From positions 1 to 23,505 of the forward strand of contig CAZQFZ010000031.1 in assembly GCA_964592635.1 (NCBI GenBank): a DNA stretch of 23,505 nt. The letters run 5' to 3'. The notes under the pieces are model-generated. The model was not told the DNA's origin. It was given only the letters and a program-made list of their open reading frames with translations, and did not search any database. How positions within the stretch are numbered: the first letter of the stretch is position 1; the number at the start of each line of letters is the position of its first letter. Below, one piece after another: positions 16,770-23,505 of the stretch. Both the position numbers and the translations under genes were made by a program. This stretch comes from VMCP01 sp964592635. GTDB taxonomy: Bacteria; Bacteroidota; Bacteroidia; NS11-12g; UBA955.

Positions 16770-17696
16770 ATGATCCAAGCAACCATTACAAAATCTACGG
16801 GTAGTTGGTACTTAGCATACACCAACGATGGATCTTGGATTCAGGCCAGAACCAGAGGCAAACTTCGATTGAAGGAATTGGACACTTCCAACCCAGTAGC
16901 AGTAGGCGATCAAGTTTTGATTGAACCCGATCCCAACTACGAAAATACAGGTACAATTACCGACATTCTTCCAAGAAACAATTGGATTATACGAAAAGCA
17001 AATAAATTAAGTTCCAAACGCCAAATTCTAGCCACCAATTTAGACGCTGCAGTTTTAGTAGCTTCTATGGTTGCACCCCGAACTTCATTTGGTTTTATTG
17101 ACCGATTTTTACTTTGCTGTCAAGCATTTCATGTGCCAGCAGTTCTTTTTTTGAATAAAACAGATTTGTTAGGCAATTACTTAGATCAATTTATCCATGA
17201 ATTTACCCAAAATTATAAAAACGCTGAAGTGCTAATTCTTAGTGGCTCTGGAGTGGATTATAACACATTGGATTCATTGAAAAATACCATACAAGGCAAA
17301 CGAATTTTGCTCGCAGGCCATTCCGGAGCAGGCAAATCAACTTTATTAAACGCATTGATTCCCAACACCAAAGCGAAAACTGGCGAAGTATCTGCATCCC
17401 ACGAAAAAGGAAAACATACAACCACATTTGCTGAAATGTTCAACGGAATTTGTAATACCCAAATTATTGATACCCCTGGAATTAGAGACTTCGGCGTTGT
17501 GGATATCCCCAAAGAAGAAATTCCTCATTATTTCCCAGAATTCAGACAGGTAATGAACCATTGTAGATTTTCAAACTGTACTCATACTCATGAACCCGAC
17601 TGTGCCGTTTTAGAAGCTGTTAAAAATGGTTTAATAACAGAAAACCGCTATTACTCTTACATAAGTATTTTAAACAATGAAGATATCTTTAAATAA
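16770..17696 (+). CDS. rsgA: Ribosome small subunit-dependent GTPase A
   Basis: This is a 308-residue circularly permuted GTPase that acts in late 30S subunit maturation. An N-terminal OB-fold (VAVGDQVLIEPDPN) leads into the permuted GTPase motifs: FLNKTDLL (G4) comes first, then the P-loop GHSGAGKS at 183-190 (G1), and DTPGIRDFG (G3). The C-terminal zinc-binding region has CRFSNCTHTHEPDC, matching the Cys-Cys-His-Cys site of YjeQ/RsgA. Length is normal. Its last 20 nt overlap the start of the beta-helix lipoprotein gene in a different frame, so the two are probably translationally coupled. Confidence 0.97.
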   Translation: MIQATITKSTGSWYLAYTNDGSWIQARTRGKLRLKELDTSNPVAVGDQVLIEPDPNYENTGTITDILPRNNWIIRKANKLSSKRQILATNLDAAVLVASMVAPRTSFGFIDRFLLCCQAFHVPAVLFLNKTDLLGNYLDQFIHEFTQNYKNAEVLILSGSGVDYNTLDSLKNTIQGKRILLAGHSGAGKSTLLNALIPNTKAKTGEVSASHEKGKHTTTFAEMFNGICNTQIIDTPGIRDFGVVDIPKEEIPHYFPEFRQVMNHCRFSNCTHTHEPDCAVLEAVKNGLITENRYYSYISILNNEDIFK

Positions 17697-19140
17697 AATC
17701 ATCGGCTGCTTTGTTGTTTGGATATTTTCATTTTCAAGCTGCATCAAAAAACCCGAGTTTATTTCAAATTCTAAACTCCAATTTTCCAAAGACACTGTTT
17801 ACTTTGATACCATTTTTACGCGAAAACCCGGTTCAACTTATCCCATTTCAGTAACAAAAATAGTTTCTATTAAAAATACCGAAAATAAATGGGTTAAAGC
17901 AACATTAAAACTCGGGGGTGGAAAAAACTCCTACTACAAATTCAATGTTGACGGAATTACCGGCCCTGAAGTCAAAGATCTAGAAATAGCTCCCAAAGAC
18001 AGCGCATTTATTTTTGTTCAATGCGCTTTAGAAGCCAATAATCTAAACCATCCTGCTTTGGTTATTGATTCTATTATGGCCAATGTGGGAAGTACACAAT
18101 CCAAAATTATTTTAGGCGCTTATGGCTGGGATGCACATTACATTCACGACTCTGTTTTCAATAGCAATTCTACTTGGAACGATGCCACCAAACCGTATGT
18201 CATTGTGGGTAATATGTACATCTCCCCCAATGCACACGTTAAATGGAATAATGGAATTAAAATTTATGCATCCGCAAGGACTTACATTTATAATTTAGGT
18301 CAACTTTCACTGCTCGGCACGGCAGAAAATCGAATCGCAATACAAGGCGATAAACCGGTTTTTAACAGTCAGTTTCTTCCAAACCAATGGGGAGGGATTT
18401 ATGTACCCCCAGGTGGAAAATTTTATGCAGAATTTGCCGATATTACCAATGCATCCATCGGGATTATCGCAAGAACCCCCGTTTCTCAAGAAGAAAAGGA
18501 TGCGCTTGATGCCTTTGCCAACCAGCTTGGTGGAAGCATTGATTATTCTCAAAAACCAGAAATAGTACTCCTGCAAACCCGCATTCAATACTGTGGTCAG
18601 GCCTGCCTCCTAGGTTTGAACGCCAATATTTCCGGAAATAACTGCTTGTTCGCTGATGCCGGAAGCTATACTTTTTTGGGATATTTTGGGGGAATGTACA
18701 CCTTCAATCAATGCACATTTGCCGACTATTCCTATTTTGGCAACAGAAATGAAGGCCATTTTGGTTTTACCAACACACTAAGAGATGGAAATGGCATCTT
18801 GCTTGCATCCAATGATTTAAATTTTACATTAAAAAATAGCATTGTTTGGGGATATAAGACTGAAGAAATTAACTCAGACCAAGTAACAGCCAGCCAATTT
18901 TCAATAACCGCAGACAATAACATTTTCAAATCTAAAAACGATAAGAACGTTTTTAATAAAACCTCGAATTTGTTTAATTCCAACCCCCGTTTTGTAGATT
19001 TAGATCGTGGGAATTATCAGTTAGATACTTTATCTTCTGCTTTTGAAAAAGCGAATACTTTTACTTCATCTCCAATCGACTTATTCGGAAAAGTGCGGAA
19101 GTTAAAACCAGATCTTGGTGCTTATGAACGATTTGAGTAA
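17677..19140 (+). CDS. Beta-helix repeat lipoprotein
   Basis: This is a 487-residue predicted lipoprotein. The signal segment (IIGCFVVWIFSFSSC) ends with Cys22 as the likely lipidation site. Residues about 25-150 form a beta-rich domain with a pattern common in Bacteroidota (DTVYFDTIFTRKPGST, then YYKFNVDGITGPEV and DSAFIFVQ), probably an immunoglobulin-like fold. From about 165 to 470 there is a right-handed parallel beta-helix, with short strands and Asn or Gly turns such as VKWNNGIKIYASA, QLSLLGTAENRIAIQG and FTLKNSIVWG. The end, SPIDLFGKVRKLKPDLGAYERFE, is the classic closing motif of such proteins. No acidic active-site cluster typical of polysaccharide lyases is obvious. It starts 20 nt inside rsgA. 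The function is unknown; a structural or glycan-binding surface role is possible. Confidence 0.85.
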   Translation: MKISLNKIIGCFVVWIFSFSSCIKKPEFISNSKLQFSKDTVYFDTIFTRKPGSTYPISVTKIVSIKNTENKWVKATLKLGGGKNSYYKFNVDGITGPEVKDLEIAPKDSAFIFVQCALEANNLNHPALVIDSIMANVGSTQSKIILGAYGWDAHYIHDSVFNSNSTWNDATKPYVIVGNMYISPNAHVKWNNGIKIYASARTYIYNLGQLSLLGTAENRIAIQGDKPVFNSQFLPNQWGGIYVPPGGKFYAEFADITNASIGIIARTPVSQEEKDALDAFANQLGGSIDYSQKPEIVLLQTRIQYCGQACLLGLNANISGNNCLFADAGSYTFLGYFGGMYTFNQCTFADYSYFGNRNEGHFGFTNTLRDGNGILLASNDLNFTLKNSIVWGYKTEEINSDQVTASQFSITADNNIFKSKNDKNVFNKTSNLFNSNPRFVDLDRGNYQLDTLSSAFEKANTFTSSPIDLFGKVRKLKPDLGAYERFE

Positions 19141-19176
19141 GAGCTGAATCGAATAATTATACCTTTGTTATTGGAA

Positions 19177-19620
19177 TTATTTTCGTTTCCTTGCAAAAAA
19201 TTCTTTCATTATTACCCTGCAGTCATCCTCCAAAACCCCTCTCACTATTTCGGTTTGATTCAGAGTTTTTGGGGAACAATAAACTTCATATCCCGACTTT
19301 GGTTCTGATGATCCAAATACCAACCTTCCAAAACGAGCCCATTTGATTGCACCCGCACACATTACACAAGGTTCTATTGTAACATATAACGTGCATTCGT
19401 CTAAAAATTTACTACCCAAAAATTGAGATGCACTCGTAATTGCCAGCATTTCAGCATGTGCTGTTACATCCAATAGTTTTTCCGTTTGATTATACCCTTT
19501 ACCAATGATTTTATTCTGATGTACCACAACTGCACCTATGGGCACTTCATTTTCATCAAAAGCTTGTTGAGCCAAAACCAGTGCCCTTCCCATAAAATAT
19601 TCGTCATCGAATTCAATCAT
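19177..19620 (-). CDS. tadA: tRNA-specific adenosine deaminase
   Basis: This 147-residue zinc deaminase converts adenosine to inosine at the wobble position of tRNA-Arg(ACG), allowing it to read several Arg codons. Zinc and catalytic residues are in place: HAE at 55-57 (His55 ligand, Glu57 proton shuttle) and PCVMC at 84-88 (Cys85 and Cys88 ligands). The motifs PIGAVVV, GKGYN and the helix after CAGAIKWARFGRLVFG match TadA and argue against cytidine or guanine deaminase. Length is usual. It is convergent with the lipoprotein gene (36 nt between stops) and divergent from bshA (86 nt between starts). Confidence 0.93.
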   Translation of the reverse strand: MIEFDDEYFMGRALVLAQQAFDENEVPIGAVVVHQNKIIGKGYNQTEKLLDVTAHAEMLAITSASQFLGSKFLDECTLYVTIEPCVMCAGAIKWARFGRLVFGSSEPKSGYEVYCSPKTLNQTEIVRGVLEDDCRVIMKEFFARKRK

Positions 19621-19663
19621 TTATGCAAATAAAATAACATACACCCGATTTATAAACTTTTCA

Positions 19664-19696
19664 TTGCTATTTAATGACATTTTTTAAAGAACTTTG
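19664..19696 (+). promoter_or_regulatory. Candidate promoter for bshA
   Basis: A TTG at 19664-19666 and GAACTTTG at 19689-19696, separated by 22 nt, match the -33/-7 layout with one mismatch in the -7 box (GA instead of TA). The box ends 10 nt before the ATG at 19707. Confidence 0.3.
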
Positions 19697-19706
19697 TTAA
19701 TGAAGT

Positions 19707-20858
19707 ATGAGAATAGGAATTGTACTATATCCCACCTTTGGTGGTAGTGGTGTTCTAGCTACAGAATTGGGAAAAGCGTTATCAAAAAAAGGCCACGAAG
19801 TACATTTCATTAGTTATAATCAACCCGCTCGTTTAGATTATTTCATGGAAAATGTTTACTTCCACGAAGTGATAATCCCCCAATATCCACTTTTTGAACA
19901 TGCCCCATACGAAACTGCCCTTGTTGGTAAAATGGTGGAAATAGTAAGATCCAACCAACTCGAGGTTATTCATGCACACTATGCCATCCCTCACGCCTCT
20001 GCCGCATTACTTGCAAAGCAAATCCTCAAAGAAGAAGGTATATATATTCCAGTGGTAACCACTTTACATGGAACCGATATCACTCTCGTTGGAAGAGAAG
20101 CATCATACGAGCCAGTAGTATGTTGGAGTATCAATCATTCCGATGCTGTTACTGCCGTGTCGGAAAGCTTAAAACACGACACATTATCTCACTTTAATAT
20201 ACAAAGAGAAATAAAAGTGGTTACCAACTTTATTGATTTTGAGCGCTTCAATAAAAAACCCCGTGAACATTTTAAAAAGGCCATAGCACCCAATGGAGAA
20301 CAAATCTTAGTTCACACTTCGAACTTTAGAAAAGTGAAGAGAATTGGCGATATCATTCAAATATTTGAAAAAATTCAAAAGGTAATTCCTGCAAAACTCT
20401 TACTCATCGGAGATGGACCTGAAAGAAGTAACATTGAAAAAATCTGCCGAGAATTTCATGTTTGCCATAAAGTAACTTTCTTGGGTAAACAAGAAGCTAT
20501 TGAAGAAATTCTAAGTGTATGCGACCTTTTCTTTTTGCCCTCCGAACGAGAGAGCTTTGGATTAAGCGCCTTAGAAGCAATGGCCTGCGAAGTTCCTGTA
20601 ATTTGTTCTAACGCAGGTGGACTGCCTGAAGTGGTACTCGATGGTGTAACGGGATACCTGTCTGATGTAGGTGATATCGAAAAAATGGCCAATGATGCAA
20701 TTAACCTACTAAGTGATTCGAATAAATTGTTGCAATTTCGTAAAAATGCGTTAGAACATGCTCGTCAATTCGATTTGAATATTATCCTCAAACAATATGA
20801 AGATATCTATAACGAGGTAAATGAATCTTCAAAATCAAAATTGGCCAACGACCAATAA
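19707..20858 (+). CDS. bshA: N-acetyl-alpha-D-glucosaminyl L-malate synthase (bacillithiol pathway)
   Basis: This 383-residue GT4 retaining glycosyltransferase joins UDP-GlcNAc and L-malate in the first step of bacillithiol synthesis. The N-terminal Rossmann domain starts YPTFGGSGVLATELG, which is highly characteristic of BshA, followed by HAHYAIPHASAA and TTLHGTDITLVG. The C-terminal domain holds the donor site: NFRKVKR (Arg and Lys contacts to the diphosphate) and ERESFGLSALEAMA, the Glu-x7-Glu motif, followed by GLPEVV. Length matches the family. Bacillithiol is the main low-molecular-weight thiol in many Bacteroidota and Firmicutes. The later pathway genes bshB and bshC are not in this window. 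It faces the sigma-factor gene tail to tail with 5 nt between stops. Confidence 0.95.
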   Translation: MRIGIVLYPTFGGSGVLATELGKALSKKGHEVHFISYNQPARLDYFMENVYFHEVIIPQYPLFEHAPYETALVGKMVEIVRSNQLEVIHAHYAIPHASAALLAKQILKEEGIYIPVVTTLHGTDITLVGREASYEPVVCWSINHSDAVTAVSESLKHDTLSHFNIQREIKVVTNFIDFERFNKKPREHFKKAIAPNGEQILVHTSNFRKVKRIGDIIQIFEKIQKVIPAKLLLIGDGPERSNIEKICREFHVCHKVTFLGKQEAIEEILSVCDLFFLPSERESFGLSALEAMACEVPVICSNAGGLPEVVLDGVTGYLSDVGDIEKMANDAINLLSDSNKLLQFRKNALEHARQFDLNIILKQYEDIYNEVNESSKSKLANDQ

Positions 20859-20863
20859 ATTAC

Positions 20864-21358
20864 TTAGAAATACTTTCGGATAAATTTCAACGCCAATCCA
20901 ATTTGATTCTCCACAGTTTTCGGACTAACTTCTAAAATACTCGCTATTTCCTTATGACTCAGTTCATATACTCGGCTCATTATGAATATTTGACGGCATT
21001 TTTCTGGTAACTCATCAATGATTTTATGAATTCGTTGCTCCACTTCACGACCTTCAATTTCGCGAAGAATATTCGGACTTACATCCACAAAATCAACATA
21101 TTCAGGCAAATCAGTATAGTTTAACTTGGCCTTTTTAATATGATTCAAACTCCTGTTTTTAACCGACGTAAATAAATAACTCTTTACTCCCGACTCTTCA
21201 ATATCCCTTAAATTTCCTTGATTCCAAAACGCTATAAACACGTCGTGTATTACTTCCTCTGCATCATCAATGTTGTTTAAAATACTATTAGCAAAGGCCA
21301 GTAATCCTGGTCGATACTTGCGAAAAATTTGCTCAAAATTCAATGTTGAAGTTGTCAA
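20864..21358 (-). CDS. ECF-type RNA polymerase sigma factor
   Basis: This is a 164-residue sigma-70 family factor with only regions 2 and 4. Region 2 (about 8-75) has FEQIFRKYRPGLLAFA, DAEEVIHDVFIAFW and SYLFTSVKNRSLNHIKK. Region 4 (about 105-160) has LPEKCRQIFIMSRVYELSHK, then EIASILEVSPKTVENQI as the helix-turn-helix. This is the common Bacteroidota ECF group. No ATG is available near the start: an in-frame TAA lies at 21365-21367, and the first usable codon is TTG at 21358, with another TTG at 21343. Region 2 begins at once, so a non-ATG start seems unavoidable. No FecR-type anti-sigma gene is adjacent, so its regulon and control are unknown. Confidence 0.9.
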   Translation of the reverse strand: MTTSTLNFEQIFRKYRPGLLAFANSILNNIDDAEEVIHDVFIAFWNQGNLRDIEESGVKSYLFTSVKNRSLNHIKKAKLNYTDLPEYVDFVDVSPNILREIEGREVEQRIHKIIDELPEKCRQIFIMSRVYELSHKEIASILEVSPKTVENQIGLALKFIRKYF

Positions 21359-21381
21359 TGGAATTTAAAATTCTATACAAG

Positions 21382-21389
21382 CAAAAATA
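21382..21389 (-). promoter_or_regulatory. Candidate -7 box for the ECF sigma gene
   Basis: Minus-strand TATTTTTG fits TAnnTTTG exactly and lies 23 nt upstream of the TTG start at 21358, which would leave a short leader. No -33 TTTG is found at the right spacing. Confidence 0.35.
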
Positions 21390-21522
21390 AGGCCAAGTTT
21401 TTAACTTTAAAAAAAACTATTCCTGTGTTTCAATTTTCAGACAATCGATCATTTTTTACGACAATCTATCTACATAAATTCGCTACAACCACTTAATATT
21501 CAAACTAGTTTAAGGTTGCAAA

Positions 21523-23505
21523 TTAATTTGCAACATCACTTAAAAACTGCAAATGCATCAGTTTTAATTCAGCCCAATCAAATTCTCCGTCAAAATGATC
21601 TACTGCAGCATCCAAGTCCTCTTCATCATTATTTTTAAAATAATCAATAATCTCATCTTGTAAATCTTCATCAATTATCGGATCTAAAAAATACCGAATA
21701 TTCAATTTCGTACCTGAATTTACAATTTGCGTGAGTTCATCCAATAATTCGTCAAAGCTAATCTTCAGTTGAGATGCAATTTCTGGAAGTTCTACCTGTT
21801 TGTCAATATTCAAAATAATATTAACACGCTTGGCTGACCGTTCTGAATTCCCCTTCAACACAACATCCAATGGGCGATCAATTTCGTTTTCTTTGAGATA
21901 CTTTTCGATGTAGGCAATAAATTTCGACCCGTACTTCAACGCCTTGTTTTTACCTACACCATTAATATTGGCCAACTCATCCAATGTAATGGGGTACTTG
22001 ATTGCCATATCTTCCAAACTCGGATCCTGGAAAATAACATATGGCGGTAAACCCAATTCATGCGCAACTTTCCGCCTTAGATCTTTTAAATCGTTGAATA
22101 AAACCTCATCACAAACCGATTCTAACCGGAAATTCTCGTAATCTTCATCCGAAATACTGTCGAATTCTACATCCACAGCCATTTCGATAGGTTTTGAATT
22201 TCTAAGATATTCTTTGCCTAACTCGTTCACCGATAATAATCCATACTTTTCAATATTCTTATTTAAAAAGTCGTGAACCAAAGCCAAACGTATAATAGAT
22301 TTGTAGAACAACTTGTCTTGGTCTTTCCCACTACCAAAAGTTGAATACGTATCATGATGGTAGTCTTTAATTTGAGCATCTGATTTATTTCCGATGATAA
22401 AATTTACGATATGATTGAGTGAAAATTCCCCTTTCATGTCTAACATACACCCAATAGCTATCTTCAGTTCATTGCTTACGTCTCTTTTTGGTTTGGGATG
22501 TGCACAGTTATCGCACATAGATTCACACCTGCTTTCTTCAAAAGTTTCCCCAAAATAATGCAATAAAAACTTTCTTCTGCACTGCGAACTTTCAGCAAAC
22601 GCGGCTGTTTCCGCTATTAACAAGCCACCTATTTCCTGCTCAGCTACAGGCTTGTCTTTCATAAACTTCTCCAACTTCTCAATGTCATTGGGATTATAAA
22701 ACAACAAACAATCGCCTCTTAATCCATCGCGCCCTGCTCTCCCGGTTTCTTGATAATACCCTTCTAAACTCTTGGGAACATCATAGTGAATAACATATCG
22801 AACGTCTGGTTTATCAATGCCCATTCCAAATGCGATGGTAGCAACAATTACATCGCAATTCTCCATTAAGAAATCATCTTGGTGCTGTGCACGCAGTTTA
22901 GCATCCAATCCTGCATGATAGGGCAACGCCTTTATTCCATTTCTCTGCAACATCTCAGATATTTCTTCCACCTTTTTTCTGGAAAGACAATAAATTATAC
23001 CCGATGAATTATTGTGTTGCTTTATAAATGTGATAATCTCTTTGTGTACAATATCCTTTCTTCCCTTGGGCCTAACTGCATAGTACAAGTTGGAACGATT
23101 GAAACTACTCTTAAAAAGCTCGGCGTCTAACATGTTCAGATTTTTCTGAATATCATACTGAACTTTAGGAGTGGCAGTAGCAGTCAATGCTAAGATAGGG
23201 ATATCGCCTATTTCTTTGACCATTTGTTTGATCTTTCTGTATTCCGGTCGAAAATCATGGCCCCATTCTGAAATACAATGCGCTTCATCCACAGCAACAA
23301 ATGAAACCTTAATTTTACTTAAAATCTCTATGGTTTCTGGCTTCTTCAAGGTTTCAGGAGCAATGTATAATAATTTGGTTTTAGCTTCGAACAAATCACT
23401 CACTACTTGATTAAATTCACCTTTGCTTAATGAACTATTCAAAAAATGTGCTAACCCATTTTGCATGGAAAAACCCCGCAAATTGTCTACCTGATTTTTC
23501 ATTAA
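21523..23505 (-). CDS. recQ: ATP-dependent DNA helicase RecQ, N-terminus outside the window
   Basis: This is a 3'-to-5' DNA helicase of recombination and repair. The visible 660 residues start inside motif Ia (LMKNQVDNLRG) and the frame is open at the right edge, so roughly the first 90-110 residues, including the Walker A motif, lie outside. The Met at 23502 is internal and not a start. Seen in order: AVDEAHCISEWGHDFRPEY (motif II), LTATAT (motif III), the second RecA-like domain ending in YYQETGRAGRDGL (motif VI), the RQC zinc site with Cys residues in QCRRKFLLHYFG and CESMCDNC, a winged-helix domain, and an HRDC domain (LRRKVAHELGLPPYVIF, then INGVGKNKALKYG). After HRDC comes a tail of about 120 residues, acidic near its end (NNDEEDLDAAVDHFDGEFDW), that is typical of the long RecQ form in Bacteroidota. 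Confidence 0.96.
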   Translation of the reverse strand, partial: LMKNQVDNLRGFSMQNGLAHFLNSSLSKGEFNQVVSDLFEAKTKLLYIAPETLKKPETIEILSKIKVSFVAVDEAHCISEWGHDFRPEYRKIKQMVKEIGDIPILALTATATPKVQYDIQKNLNMLDAELFKSSFNRSNLYYAVRPKGRKDIVHKEIITFIKQHNNSSGIIYCLSRKKVEEISEMLQRNGIKALPYHAGLDAKLRAQHQDDFLMENCDVIVATIAFGMGIDKPDVRYVIHYDVPKSLEGYYQETGRAGRDGLRGDCLLFYNPNDIEKLEKFMKDKPVAEQEIGGLLIAETAAFAESSQCRRKFLLHYFGETFEESRCESMCDNCAHPKPKRDVSNELKIAIGCMLDMKGEFSLNHIVNFIIGNKSDAQIKDYHHDTYSTFGSGKDQDKLFYKSIIRLALVHDFLNKNIEKYGLLSVNELGKEYLRNSKPIEMAVDVEFDSISDEDYENFRLESVCDEVLFNDLKDLRRKVAHELGLPPYVIFQDPSLEDMAIKYPITLDELANINGVGKNKALKYGSKFIAYIEKYLKENEIDRPLDVVLKGNSERSAKRVNIILNIDKQVELPEIASQLKISFDELLDELTQIVNSGTKLNIRYFLDPIIDEDLQDEIIDYFKNNDEEDLDAAVDHFDGEFDWAELKLMHLQFLSDVAN

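Noticed and set aside
19152..19181. AATAATT/AATTATT inverted repeat followed by T residues as a terminator between the lipoprotein gene and tadA
   Set aside because: The stem is 7 bp of A-T pairs only, with a 16 nt loop, and extends into tadA; it is too weak to call.
23171..23410. Plus-strand open frame inside recQ, and similar opposite-strand frames within other large genes
   Set aside because: They lie opposite strongly conserved coding sequence and have no recognisable protein features, so they are shadow frames.

Overview
The window is chromosomal DNA from a member of the Bacteroidota. Four things point that way: two secreted proteins end in type IX secretion (T9SS, Por) sorting domains; there is a bacillithiol-pathway BshA; the RecQ has the long C-terminal tail usual in this phylum; and several genes are preceded by TAnnTTTG-type -7 boxes rather than Shine-Dalgarno sequences. 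The DNA is AT-rich. I cannot place it below phylum with confidence. I see no rRNA, tRNA, CRISPR array, prophage or intact insertion sequence.

Layout. Positions 1-2141 (+): a short edge region that may be the end of something outside the window, then an outer-membrane barrel-like protein and an FN3/DUF1566 lipoprotein 10 nt apart. Positions 2340-11054 (-), in transcription order from the right: a YbdG-type mechanosensitive channel, a T9SS-exported CotH-family kinase, a 1487-residue T9SS-exported beta-helix/PKD protein, and a BamA/D15-type outer-membrane barrel. Positions 11177-15525 (+): a tightly packed operon of S41 peptidase, TauE/SafE permease and M28 peptidase (1 nt gap, then a 14 nt overlap). 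Positions 15777-19140 (+): metF, rsgA and a beta-helix lipoprotein that overlaps rsgA by 20 nt. Then tadA (-), bshA (+), an ECF sigma factor with a TTG start (-), and recQ (-), which runs off the right edge and lacks its N-terminus.

How the genes relate. The left half is mostly cell-envelope and secretion-related. The right half is housekeeping: one-carbon metabolism, ribosome assembly, tRNA editing, bacillithiol synthesis and DNA repair. The best candidate for an uncharacterised system is 2340-9664, where a predicted extracellular kinase, a giant surface protein and an outer-membrane barrel sit side by side. Promoter-like elements inside that cluster suggest separate transcription units rather than one strict operon. 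A functional link between the three is inference only. Most of the rest is ordinary Bacteroidota gene content.
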